A DNA stretch of 14,265 nucleotides from an uncultured Oscillospiraceae bacterium (GTDB taxonomy: Bacteria; Bacillota; Clostridia; Oscillospirales; Oscillospiraceae): NCBI GenBank assembly GCA_934621665.1, contig CAKTUT010000027.1, positions 1-14,265 of the forward strand, in the 5' to 3' direction. Shown here piece by piece: positions 1 to 6,950 of the stretch; position 1 is the first letter of the stretch, and every line of letters begins with the position of its first letter. The notes beneath the pieces are model-generated. The model was not told the origin of the DNA and did not search any database. It was given only the letters and a program-made list of their open reading frames with translations. A program made the position numbers and the translations under genes.

Positions 1-153
1 GCTGGAGGCATACCACGATGCCAATCGTGAACACGGGCGGACAGAGTCGTCCGCCCCTACAGAATGCAGAAAAACGCAGATGCGGGCGGGTAGAAGCATC
101 CGCCCATACAAGATATTCTCATACAGGTGGAGGTCAAGGGCATTTGCCCTTGC
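1..153. repeat. Non-coding edge with two GC-rich palindromic repeats
   Basis: No convincing gene lies here. The sequence holds a small hairpin at 14-29 (CACGAT/ATCGTG, loop GCCA), then GGGCGGAC at 35-42 facing GTCCGCCC at 49-56 and followed by CTAC, and then GGGCGG at 84-89 facing CCGCCC at 100-105 and followed by ATACAAG. The last two resemble the perfect 17-bp palindrome at 11003-11040 (arm ending CCGCCCCTACAAGA), so they are probably degenerate copies of the same dispersed repeat. A further hairpin (CAAGGGC at 135-141, GCCCTTG at 146-152) lies just past the stop of the minus-strand gene and could weakly terminate it, but no T-tract follows it on that strand. Confidence 0.6.
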
Positions 154-1377
154 TCACTCCCAAATCCAGCTGATGCCGCCGTCGCGGGTAATCATGCTCC
201 CGGTGGCAAACGGTTCATCGGAATCTGCATCGTAAAGTGTCAGGGGATACACGCCGTTCTCTCCGGAGAATGTGGGCGTGCCCGCGTCAATGCGGCAATT
301 CGCATAATTTTCGGGAACGAGCAGCTCCAGCTGCTGCCAGCTTGCGCCGCCATCAATCGTGCGGTAGATCACTGGCGCACCGATCTCCTCGGCACGGTAG
401 CTGATAAAGCCGACCTCGTCGTTTGCAAAGCCCGCGCCCGTGACCGTTCCGCTCGGAAGCGCACTGAAATCGGAAATATCCCAGACCTCGCCGCCGTTGC
501 GGCTGACGCAGAAATTCTGCACCATCCCGCCGCTTTCCGACGGGCAGCTGACGAGAATCCACGCAAAGCTGCGGCCAATCACGCCGCCGTAAAATTCCAC
601 GCCGTCTGTCCAGCCTGCACCGTAATCCTTTAAAACACCAAGCGTCTCATACGGGATGCTCGTCAGATACGTCTGGCGGTCGGCGGTATAAATCTCAATC
701 TGCTCGCTGCCGTCATTCGGGATATAGGCCGTAAACGGCTGCTCCAGATCCGGCTCGACGCTTACATAGCGGTAGAGCGCAAGTGTTTCCTCCAGCGTGC
801 CGATGTCCACGGCAACGTAATCGCTGTCGCTGTAGTCATTCAGAACACCGCCCTCAAACGTTACGGCGTAGACCGCGCGGCCTGTCACATTTCCCGGCCA
901 CGGCGAAAGCTTCACGTCACCAAGGTATTCACCCTTTTGATAGCCGGAGGTCTCGCTTTTCAGCCGCAGCATCAGATCCTCGTCATCGGTAACGCGTTCA
1001 TAGACACCGCCGTCAAAGACCATCCAGTCGTCCGGCATTTCAGAGAGCGAATTGCTGACAGCCGCCTTGGATGTCGGCATGGGCGCGCCCGCGGCGGCAT
1101 ACTCTGCCGCGGCCATCTGCGGCGCGCTTTCTTCCGGGGCTGCATCCGTCGCGGCTTCCGCCTCCATATCGTATGCCATCACCGCAGGCTCAGCCTTGTC
1201 CGCGCTGCGGCTGCGCAGGCCCAGCGCCGCCGCGCCGATGGCAAGCGAGCAGCACGCAGCCAGCGCCGCCCATTTGACCCAGACGGCGCTTTGCTTTTTG
1301 ACCGGCTGCGCTGCGCGCGCAATCAGATCATCGCCCACGCCGCCGATCGCGCGCAGAAGCTTTTCTTCCTTTTTCAT
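154..1377 (-). CDS. Putative membrane anti-sigma factor with Asp-box (BNR-like) C-terminal region
   Basis: 407 residues. The N-terminus (about 1-30, with the motif GVGDDLIARAA) resembles the short cytosolic segment found in many Clostridia proteins encoded beside ECF sigma factors. One transmembrane helix follows at about 34-53, then an Ala/Glu-rich linker (about 58-105) and a large extracytoplasmic part. Near the C-terminus are three Asp-box type motifs: SRNGGEVW (292-299), TIDGGASW (340-347) and TRDGGISW (397-404), the pattern of BNR/sialidase-like and YCF48-like beta-propeller repeats. The start overlaps the sigma stop as ATGA, and a GGAGGG site lies about 10 bases upstream (1388-1393). 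Seen: topology, motifs and coupling. Inferred: it holds the sigma factor at the membrane and releases it when the outer domain senses a signal. It has no recognisable zinc-binding anti-sigma motif, so the role rests on context and topology. Confidence 0.75.
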   Translation of the reverse strand: MKKEEKLLRAIGGVGDDLIARAAQPVKKQSAVWVKWAALAACCSLAIGAAALGLRSRSADKAEPAVMAYDMEAEAATDAAPEESAPQMAAAEYAAAGAPMPTSKAAVSNSLSEMPDDWMVFDGGVYERVTDDEDLMLRLKSETSGYQKGEYLGDVKLSPWPGNVTGRAVYAVTFEGGVLNDYSDSDYVAVDIGTLEETLALYRYVSVEPDLEQPFTAYIPNDGSEQIEIYTADRQTYLTSIPYETLGVLKDYGAGWTDGVEFYGGVIGRSFAWILVSCPSESGGMVQNFCVSRNGGEVWDISDFSALPSGTVTGAGFANDEVGFISYRAEEIGAPVIYRTIDGGASWQQLELLVPENYANCRIDAGTPTFSGENGVYPLTLYDADSDEPFATGSMITRDGGISWIWE

Positions 1378-1934
1378 ATTGCAATTCCCTCCCCCTCGAG
1401 GTATTTGCGGAGCTTTTCCCGCGTGCGGAACAGCATCGACTTTGTGCTGTTCTCATTCATGCCGAACCGGCGCGCCACATCGCGCACCGAGTCGGAATAC
1501 CAGTAGCGCCGCAAAAATACGCTGCATTCGCGCTCCGGCAGCGTCCGCAAAAACGCGTCCAGCGTACTGGACAGCTCCTTTTCATCCAGCACGCGCTCCA
1601 GTCCGCCGCCGGATGGGATGCACTCGGCCAGCTCGTCAAGCGCCAGCGCCACGCTTCCGCTGCCGCGCTTTTCCGCGTGCTGAAGCTTCCAGCAGTCAAG
1701 CGCCAGATTGCGCGTAATTTTTCCAAGAAACGCCGATAGAACGGCCGGACGCTTCGGCGGAATGGCGTTCCACGCGTGAAGCCATGTGTCGCTGACGCAC
1801 TCCTCGCTGTCCTCCCGGCTGTGCAGGATATTGTCGGCAATGGCGCGGCAATAGTTTCCGTACTTACGCTCGCTCTCGGCGATGGCGCTTTCCTGCCGTG
1901 TCCAGTATAGACCGACGATCGTTTCATCGTCCAT
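1374..1934 (-). CDS. ECF-type sigma-70 family RNA polymerase sigma factor
   Basis: 186 residues, the usual size of an ECF sigma factor. Region 2 spans about 15-90 (SEECVSDTWLHAWN and LGKITRNLALDCWK are typical of helices 2.1-2.4). Region 4 spans about 118-180 with a helix-turn-helix at about 147-172 (SDSVRDVARRFGMNENSTKS). An upstream in-frame ATG exists at 1973, but the start chosen at 1934 is preceded by AGGAGG seven bases upstream and gives the normal family N-terminus (MDDETIVGLYW). It should direct core RNA polymerase to a small regulon and be controlled by the co-transcribed membrane protein, whose start overlaps its stop. A vegetative-looking promoter (-10 TATACT) lies about 70 bp upstream, so basal expression probably does not need the sigma factor itself. 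The target promoters cannot be read from the window. Confidence 0.93.
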   Translation of the reverse strand: MDDETIVGLYWTRQESAIAESERKYGNYCRAIADNILHSREDSEECVSDTWLHAWNAIPPKRPAVLSAFLGKITRNLALDCWKLQHAEKRGSGSVALALDELAECIPSGGGLERVLDEKELSSTLDAFLRTLPERECSVFLRRYWYSDSVRDVARRFGMNENSTKSMLFRTREKLRKYLEGEGIAI

Positions 1935-2001
1935 GCACGTTCCTCCTAACTCTCCTGACGAGAAAAACTGCAATTGGTTGCAGGTGAATTTTTATTTTCT
2001 T

Positions 2002-2030
2002 AGTATAGCATGGCAAACGCGGCTTGAAAA
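2002..2030 (-). promoter_or_regulatory. Promoter for the sigma/anti-sigma operon
   Basis: On the minus strand a TATACT -10 (2002-2007) is preceded by TG one base upstream (extended -10). TTTTCA lies at 2025-2030 with a 17-bp spacer (4 of 6 matches to TTGACA). It faces away from, and overlaps, the plus-strand promoter at 2011-2039. Confidence 0.5.
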
Positions 2031-2039
2031 TGGTATACT
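2011..2039 (+). promoter_or_regulatory. Promoter for the ymdB-yhaO-yhaN operon
   Basis: TATACT -10 at 2034-2039 with an extended TG at 2031-2032, and a poor -35 (TGGCAA, 2011-2016) at 17-bp spacing. Its elements interleave with the divergent minus-strand promoter, so the two may compete for polymerase. A start near 2046 would give a leader of about 45 nt. Confidence 0.55.
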
Positions 2040-2055
2040 GAAAGAAAATCAGGCG

Positions 2056-2075
2056 GCGCGCAGATTGCTGCGCGC
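2056..2075 (+). promoter_or_regulatory. Leader hairpin upstream of ymdB
   Basis: Perfect 7-bp inverted repeat GCGCGCA (2056-2062) and TGCGCGC (2069-2075) with a 6-nt loop. It lies immediately upstream of the purine-rich ribosome binding site (GGAAAGGGG, 2076-2084) of the gene starting at 2091. It could stabilise the mRNA end or modulate initiation. No ligand-binding fold is recognised. Confidence 0.4.
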
Positions 2076-2090
2076 GGAAAGGGGCGCAAT

Positions 2091-2867
2091 ATGGAGCTTC
2101 GTGTACTGGCCGTTGGCGATGTGACGGGAACAAACGGCCTGCAATATCTGCAAAAAAAACTGCGCGGCGTCAAGCGCGAGCATCAGATTGACTTCTGCAT
2201 TGTAAACGGCGAGAACGCGTCGGTTGTCGGCATTACGCCGCGGCAGGCCGAGATGATCTGGGACGCGGGCGCGGACGTGATTACGCTTGGCAATCACACA
2301 TGGAACCGGCGCGAGATCACGGTGTGTCTGGACGACCGGCGCGAAATTCTGCGTCCGGCAAACCTCCTGCCCAGCCTTCCCGGGCGCGGCTGGGGCGTAT
2401 ATGAGACGAAAATCGGACAGGTGTGCGTTATGAATCTGCTTGGCCGCTGTGGGATGGACTTCGGTCCGGACAATCCGTTCCACGTAGCGGATAAAATTCT
2501 GAAGGAAGTCGGAAAAATGCCGGTTCTGGTGGATTTTCACGCGGAGGCAACGTCTGAAAAGCTAGCCATGGCGTATTATCTGGACAGCCGCGTGTCGGCC
2601 GTCTGGGGCACGCACACGCACGTACAGACGGCGGATGAGCAGGTGCTCCCCCAGGGCACGGGGTATCTCAGCGACCTTGGCATGACAGGGCCGGTGCACT
2701 CGGTGCTGGGCGTGCGGCCGGAGCAGTCGATTGCGCTGTTCCGCGGAGAGCTGACGTCGCGGTTTGAGTCGGCTGACGGCCCGTGCAAGCTGTGCGGCGC
2801 GGTATTTACAATTGACGGTGCAAGCGGCAGGTGCACACACGCGGAAAGGGTGATGGTGGTTGATTAA
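2091..2867 (+). CDS. ymdB: YmdB-family metallophosphoesterase (TIGR00282 type)
   Basis: 258 residues, close to the family length of about 265. The whole calcineurin-like core of this family is visible: GDVTG with D10, VNGEN (N39-E41), the GNHTWN block with N68/H69, VDFHAEATSEK with H150, and WGTHTHVQTAD with H175/H177, followed by the family signature LSDLGMTGP. These are the dinuclear metal ligands. Characterised Bacillus YmdB hydrolyses 2',3'-cyclic nucleotides and influences biofilm and motility decisions; the exact substrate here is inferred. It is the first gene of an overlapping operon, and its last codons contain the TTG start of the yhaO-like gene (8-nt overlap), so translation is coupled. 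In Bacillus ymdB sits near rny; here it is joined to a nuclease pair instead. It is a cytosolic enzyme with no signal peptide. Confidence 0.95.
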   Translation: MELRVLAVGDVTGTNGLQYLQKKLRGVKREHQIDFCIVNGENASVVGITPRQAEMIWDAGADVITLGNHTWNRREITVCLDDRREILRPANLLPSLPGRGWGVYETKIGQVCVMNLLGRCGMDFGPDNPFHVADKILKEVGKMPVLVDFHAEATSEKLAMAYYLDSRVSAVWGTHTHVQTADEQVLPQGTGYLSDLGMTGPVHSVLGVRPEQSIALFRGELTSRFESADGPCKLCGAVFTIDGASGRCTHAERVMVVD

Positions 2868-3948
2868 GCTATTGCACGCAGCGGATTTCCATCTGGACTC
2901 GCCGTTTTCCGGTCTTTCCCCCGATCAGGCGGCGCTGCGCCGCCGCGAGCAGCGGCAGCTGCTTGGCGCGCTGGTGGAGCTTTGCAACGCAAACTCGTGC
3001 GATCTGATGCTGCTGGCGGGCGACCTGTTTGACAGCGACAACGCCTATCCCGACACCATTGAGGCCATGCAGCGCGCGTTTTCCGCCTGCACGGCGCAGA
3101 TTGTCATTGCCCCCGGCAATCACGACTACGCCGCCGCGGGCTCGGCCTACCGCACGCAGCGCTGGCCGGAGAATGTACATATCTTTACCGAAAGCAGCAT
3201 TTCTTATTTTGATTTCCCGCAGCTTGGCTGCCGCGTATATGGCGCGGCGTTTACCGCGCCGCAGGCAGGCTCGCTTCTGGACGGCTTCCGTGCGGACGCA
3301 GGCGGACTTTTGCCGCTGATGGCGCTGCATGGCGACGCGCTGAACGCGCAGAGCCCCTATAACGCCATCAGCCGGGCGCAGATTGGCGCGTCCGGTCTGC
3401 GCTATCTGGCACTGGGACATATCCACGCGGGAAGCGGACTTCTGCATGAGGGCGAGACGTATTACGCATGGCCGGGCTGCCTGATGGGGCGCGGCTTTGA
3501 CGAGACGGGCGAAAAGGGCGCTTTGCTGGCGGAGGTTGACGAGCGCAGCTGCACAGCACGCTTTTTACCGCTGGGGGGCCGCCGGTATGAGATTTTATCC
3601 GTCCCGGCGGGAGACGATCCGCTGAGCGCGATTCTTTCGGCGCTGCCGGAGGACACAAAAAACGACAGCTACCGCATTCGTCTGACGGGTGAGGCAGAGC
3701 GCATTGACTGCGCGGCGCTCTATCGCACGCTGGCCGGCCGCTTCTTCAGTCTGAGCCTGCGCGACGAGACGACGCCAAAGGCCGACCTCTGGGCAGCGGC
3801 AGATGAGGACACGCTGCGCGGCGGCTTTTTGCGCGCGCTGCGCGCGCGGTATGACGCGGCGGATGACGAGCAGACGCGCCGCCGGATTGCCGACGCGGCG
3901 CGCCTTGGCATTGCGGCCATGGACGGGAGGGAGGAACCTGCGCTATGA
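2860..3948 (+). CDS. yhaO: YhaO-family SbcD-like DNA repair exonuclease (metallophosphoesterase)
   Basis: 362 residues. Mre11/SbcD-type motifs in order: DFH (D9, H11), GDLFDSD (D55), APGNHDY (N87, H88), LHGD (H157) and GHIH (H187, H189), followed by the YAWPGCLMGRGF segment typical of YhaO. The start is TTG at 2860. It is supported by AAAGGG about nine bases upstream and by a product that begins MIKLLHAADFHLDSPF, exactly where the family begins; no better ATG exists before the first metal ligand. It overlaps ymdB by 8 nt and the yhaN-like gene by ATGA. By homology it should be a Mn-dependent nuclease working as a complex with the SMC-like ATPase encoded next, in DNA end processing or repair. 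The C-terminal third (about 250-362) is variable and probably contacts the partner. The actual substrate is not known from sequence. Confidence 0.92.
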   Translation: MIKLLHAADFHLDSPFSGLSPDQAALRRREQRQLLGALVELCNANSCDLMLLAGDLFDSDNAYPDTIEAMQRAFSACTAQIVIAPGNHDYAAAGSAYRTQRWPENVHIFTESSISYFDFPQLGCRVYGAAFTAPQAGSLLDGFRADAGGLLPLMALHGDALNAQSPYNAISRAQIGASGLRYLALGHIHAGSGLLHEGETYYAWPGCLMGRGFDETGEKGALLAEVDERSCTARFLPLGGRRYEILSVPAGDDPLSAILSALPEDTKNDSYRIRLTGEAERIDCAALYRTLAGRFFSLSLRDETTPKADLWAAADEDTLRGGFLRALRARYDAADDEQTRRRIADAARLGIAAMDGREEPAL

Positions 3949-6125
3949 AAATCCGCAGCATGACCGCCTCGTTCGGCAAGCTCCAAAATGAGACGCTGAC
4001 GCTCCGCGAGGGGCTGAACGTCATCACTGCGCCGAATGAAACGGGGAAATCGACATGGGCATCGTTCCTGCTTGCCATGCTCTATGGCATTGACTCGTCT
4101 GAGCGCACCACAAAAACGAATCTCCCCGCCAAGGCAAAGTACCGCCCATGGAGCGGCGCGGCCATGGAGGGACGGATGGAGGTAGAATGGAATGACCGCC
4201 GCATCGCCATTGAGCGCACCGGCAAGGCGCGCGCGCCGATGAGCGAGTTTCGTGCCTATGACATGGACACAATGCAGCCCATTGCCGGAATGACGGGCGA
4301 AAACTGCGGCGAGATGCTGCTTGGCGTGGGGCGGAGCGTGTTCGCGCGAAGCGCGTTTGTGGCGCAGGGCGGCGCGGCGGTGACGCCGGACGCGGCACTG
4401 GAAAAGCGGCTTTCGTCGCTTGTGACAACCGGCGATGAGCGCGTCAGCTTTACCGAAAGCTATAAGCAGCTGAACGACTGGAAAAACCGCTGCCGCCACA
4501 ATAAAACAGGCCGGCTGCCCGAGGCGCGCGCCGAGCTTGACGCAGCAGAGCAGACGCTTTCCCAGCTGCACGAGCTGCACCGGGGCGATCTTTCGCTTGC
4601 CGCGCAGCAAGATGCGCTGAATGCGCGGCTTGCGGAGCTCAGCCGGATCAAGGACGCGCTGCGCGCGCAGGCAGCAGCACAGAAGCAATCACAGCTCCGC
4701 CGCGCCGAGCAGGCGCTTGCGGATGCGCAGGCTGCGCGCAGGCAGGCCGAGCGGCAGACGGCGGCGCTGCCTGCGGAGGATGTGCTGCAATCGCTCAATC
4801 AGGAGCTGGCGCTGCTGCAATTGCAGGCGCGTCAGCTGCCGGAGGATTCGCCGGAAGCGCCGGAAAAGCCGGACTGCCCGCCGGTATTTGCCGGACTCAG
4901 CGAGGACGGCATTTTGCCAAAGGCGCAGCGCGACGCGGAACAGTATACGCGCCTTTGCGCCGGAAAGCACCGCCCCGCCGTTCCGTTTATCCTGTTTGCA
5001 GTACTGTTTCTGGCAATCGCTGTTTTTGCAGCAATTGCGGGAAAGCCGGCCATTACCGCCGCCATGGGCGTGCTGGCGCTTAGCGCCATCGGCGTATTTT
5101 TCTGGATGCAGCGCGAAAATCGCGCGCGCGAGGCGCGGCTGGACGAGGCTATGGAGATTATAAAGCAGTATGACGGACGCAGCGCGGATGAATTTGTCGC
5201 CTATGCGGCGGAATATCACGAGGCACTGCTGGTCTATGCGCACCGGAAGCAGTCGCATGATGCCCAATGTGCCGAGCAGGCGGCACGGCGGCAGGATTTT
5301 GCCGCCAAACAGGCGGCGCTTCTTGGACGCGTGTCGATGTTTGCGCCGCAGGCGAACACGCTGCCGCTTGCTGCACAGGCGATTGCAGATGCGCAGACGC
5401 GATACGACGCGTGCCGCGCCGCTGTGCAGAACGAACAGGCGCTTTCGGCGCAGTGCGCCGCGCTGCGCACTGCGTTCGGCGGGATGGATGCCGTGCCCGC
5501 CGCACCGGAGGCAGACACAACCGGCTATGACGAAGTGCGCGTCGAGCAGCAGCTTGCTCAGGTGACACGTGAGCTTTCGTCCGTGCGTTCCAAGCTTGAT
5601 CTTTCGCGTGGGCGCGCGGATGCGCTGGGTGATCCGGCGCGCCTTTCGGCGCGGTGTGAGGCGCTGCGCGCGGAGATTGACGCGCTGGAGCAGCGCTATG
5701 CGGCGCTGGAGCTGGCACAGCAGACGCTGGATGAGGCGAACAGCGCGCTTCAAACGCGCTTTGCCCCGCAGCTGGCGTCGCTTGCGGGCACGCTTCTGGC
5801 GCAGCTGACCGATAACCGCTATGACGCGGTGCTGCTTGACCGCGATCTGCACGCCGAGGCGCGTCCGGCAGGCGAGATGATTACGCGTCAGCTGCTCAGT
5901 CTCAGCGGCGGAACGGTGGATCAGGTGTATCTGGCCGTGCGGCTGGCCATCTGCCGCTTGGCGCTTGGCGCGGATGCGCCGCTGGTTCTGGACGACGCAC
6001 TGGTGCATTTTGACGACGCGCGGCTTGCCGCAGCAATGCGTCTATTGCAGCAGGAGTCGCAGACGCGGCAGGTGCTGCTGTTTACCTGTCAGGGGCGCGA
6101 ACAGGCAGCACTGGACGCGATGTGA
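3945..6125 (+). CDS. yhaN: YhaN-family SbcC/Rad50-like ATPase with central transmembrane hairpin
   Basis: 726 residues, shorter than Bacillus YhaN (over 900). The N-terminal ATPase half has a Walker A-like APNETGKST (29-37), in which Ala replaces the usual first Gly, and a Q-loop region FVAQGG (Q141). Long Ala/Gln/Glu-rich coiled coils run about 190-300 and 390-600. Between them are two hydrophobic helices at about 343-363 and 368-388, in the place where SbcC/Rad50 carries a CxxC zinc hook; no CxxC is present. The C-terminal half has the ABC signature LSLSGGTVDQ (651-660) and Walker B VLDDALVHFDD (681-691). It overlaps the yhaO-like gene by ATGA, with GGAGGGAGGA upstream, so the two products are probably made in fixed ratio and act together. 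Membrane attachment of the complex is inferred from the two helices. A hairpin without a T-tract follows the stop. Confidence 0.92.
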   Translation: MKIRSMTASFGKLQNETLTLREGLNVITAPNETGKSTWASFLLAMLYGIDSSERTTKTNLPAKAKYRPWSGAAMEGRMEVEWNDRRIAIERTGKARAPMSEFRAYDMDTMQPIAGMTGENCGEMLLGVGRSVFARSAFVAQGGAAVTPDAALEKRLSSLVTTGDERVSFTESYKQLNDWKNRCRHNKTGRLPEARAELDAAEQTLSQLHELHRGDLSLAAQQDALNARLAELSRIKDALRAQAAAQKQSQLRRAEQALADAQAARRQAERQTAALPAEDVLQSLNQELALLQLQARQLPEDSPEAPEKPDCPPVFAGLSEDGILPKAQRDAEQYTRLCAGKHRPAVPFILFAVLFLAIAVFAAIAGKPAITAAMGVLALSAIGVFFWMQRENRAREARLDEAMEIIKQYDGRSADEFVAYAAEYHEALLVYAHRKQSHDAQCAEQAARRQDFAAKQAALLGRVSMFAPQANTLPLAAQAIADAQTRYDACRAAVQNEQALSAQCAALRTAFGGMDAVPAAPEADTTGYDEVRVEQQLAQVTRELSSVRSKLDLSRGRADALGDPARLSARCEALRAEIDALEQRYAALELAQQTLDEANSALQTRFAPQLASLAGTLLAQLTDNRYDAVLLDRDLHAEARPAGEMITRQLLSLSGGTVDQVYLAVRLAICRLALGADAPLVLDDALVHFDDARLAAAMRLLQQESQTRQVLLFTCQGREQAALDAM

Positions 6126-6151
6126 TGCGTTCTTTCACAAATGACGCATCA
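6123..6151 (+). terminator. Weak hairpin at the end of the yhaN operon
   Basis: TGATGCGT (6123-6130, containing the stop) pairs with ACGCATCA (6144-6151) across a 13-nt loop. There is no T-tract, so it may be a 3'-end stabiliser or Rho-linked site rather than an intrinsic terminator. Confidence 0.3.
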
Positions 6152-6162
6152 TCCACATCTGT

Positions 6163-6191
6163 TTGCAAATCGGGCTTCATCAGACTATAAT
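6163..6191 (+). promoter_or_regulatory. Consensus-like promoter for the small membrane protein gene
   Basis: TTGCAA (6163-6168), a 17-bp spacer, and a perfect TATAAT (6186-6191). It lies 46 bp upstream of the AGGAGG-led start at 6237, showing that this gene is transcribed separately from the yhaN operon. Confidence 0.75.
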
Positions 6192-6236
6192 CACATTATA
6201 AAGACATTGACATCTTGCAGATTGGAGGAATTTACG

Positions 6237-6572
6237 ATGCTCAAACACAAATATCATGCGGCAAAGCTTCTGCCCGCGAAATCATCTCAGCCGCAGACGG
6301 CCGGTCTGCCGCTGGCGCTGCATGGCCGCGCGCCGGTTGCGCAGGTGCTGCGTCAGGTTGACGTGAAAAAGGCTGCACTGGCCGTTGGCGGAGCGGCGCT
6401 GGGCGTTTCTGTGCTGCACTGGGCACACCAGTACCGCTTTTATCACAGCGTGGTCGCAAAGGAGCTGAAAAAGCAGCTTGCACCGATTGAACAGAAGCTG
6501 GACGCGCTGCAGGAAGAAAACGCGCAGCTGCGCGCCGAGCTTGCCAAAGCGCAGAGCAAGCGCGCAGAATAA
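6237..6572 (+). CDS. Small hypothetical protein with one TM segment and a coiled coil
   Basis: 111 residues, family not recognised. The start at 6237 has GGAGGA seven bases upstream. A longer reading from 6141 would begin upstream of the promoter's -35 and is rejected. The first 40 residues are basic and polar, a hydrophobic helix lies at about 45-62 (AALAVGGAALGVSVLHWA), and the rest (about 72-108) is a charged heptad-like coiled coil (EQKLDALQEENAQLRAEL). There is no lipobox, so it is probably an inner-membrane protein whose tail oligomerises; the orientation is uncertain. It is a single-gene unit with its own promoter and a strong terminator directly downstream. A structural or scaffolding role is possible, but nothing in the sequence names a function. 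Confidence 0.8.
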   Translation: MLKHKYHAAKLLPAKSSQPQTAGLPLALHGRAPVAQVLRQVDVKKAALAVGGAALGVSVLHWAHQYRFYHSVVAKELKKQLAPIEQKLDALQEENAQLRAELAKAQSKRAE

Positions 6573-6580
6573 CCGCCGGC

Positions 6581-6613
6581 AAAGTCCCGCCGCAATCGCG
6601 GCGGGACTTTCTT
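6581..6613 (+). terminator. Rho-independent terminator
   Basis: Perfect 13-bp stem AAAGTCCCGCCGC (6581-6593) and GCGGCGGGACTTT (6598-6610), loop AATC, followed by CTTGTT. It closes the small membrane protein gene eight bases after its stop. Confidence 0.9.
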
Positions 6614-6710
6614 GTTCAAAAAGCAAAAAAATTTTTAGCTGCTGTGCAACTTTCCCCGCTCCGCTTCCGTCTTTATAGATACAAGTGCCATTTAGCAGGG
6701 AGTGAGGAGC

Positions 6711-6878
6711 ATGAAGCGTTTTCTGGCCATTGGCCTGTGCAGCATCTGCGTGCTGTTGAGCTTACAGGGCTGCGCCGCGTCCGTCCAGCCACAGCCTGAG
6801 CGCCCGTCGTGGGGACAGCTTGACCGGCAGACGGTGGAGTGGTATCGCGCAACGCACGTATCGGCGCATAACCCGTAA
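6711..6878 (+). CDS. Small putative lipoprotein, 55 residues
   Basis: Reads MKRFLAIGLCSICVLL, then SLQGCAAS and a polar tail ending SAHNP. The N-terminus is a lipoprotein-type signal: a basic pair, a hydrophobic core, and Cys21 preceded by Leu-Gln-Gly, which is a lipobox with an unusual Gln at -2. Mature length would be only 35 residues, including a Pro-rich stretch (about 26-33) and Trp residues at 34 and 44. AGGGAG lies eight bases upstream of the ATG and GAGGAG is even closer. It sits alone between the terminator at 6581-6613 and the promoter of the large solute-binding lipoprotein. Function is unknown; it could be a small cell-surface peptide. Real coding status is likely from the signal peptide and ribosome site, but the short length leaves doubt. 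Confidence 0.65.
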   Translation: MKRFLAIGLCSICVLLSLQGCAASVQPQPERPSWGQLDRQTVEWYRATHVSAHNP

Positions 6879-6931
6879 TTCTTAATAATTCTGAAATTCA
6901 CGGTGCAAGGCTTTTTCTGCGCGCACTTTTA

Positions 6932-6940
6932 TGCTATGAT
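6932..6940 (+). promoter_or_regulatory. Extended -10 promoter for the solute-binding lipoprotein
   Basis: TGCTATGAT (6932-6940) is an extended -10. The upstream T-rich stretch TTTTTC (6912-6917) is a poor -35 at about 17-bp spacing. A start near 6947 would give a leader of about 110 nt containing competing inverted repeats. Confidence 0.5.
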
Positions 6941-6950
6941 AGCAAATGAT

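Noticed and set aside
1935..1973. Upstream ATG start for the sigma factor
   Set aside because: The 13 extra residues translate the ribosome binding site itself; AGGAGG is placed correctly for the ATG at 1934.
4600..5700. Zinc hook (CxxC) in the SbcC-like ATPase
   Set aside because: No CxxC occurs between the coiled coils; two hydrophobic helices occupy that position.
4689..6008. Minus-strand open frame of 439 codons opposite the YhaN-like gene
   Set aside because: Arg/Gln-rich composition typical of an antisense shadow; the plus strand carries Walker and signature motifs.
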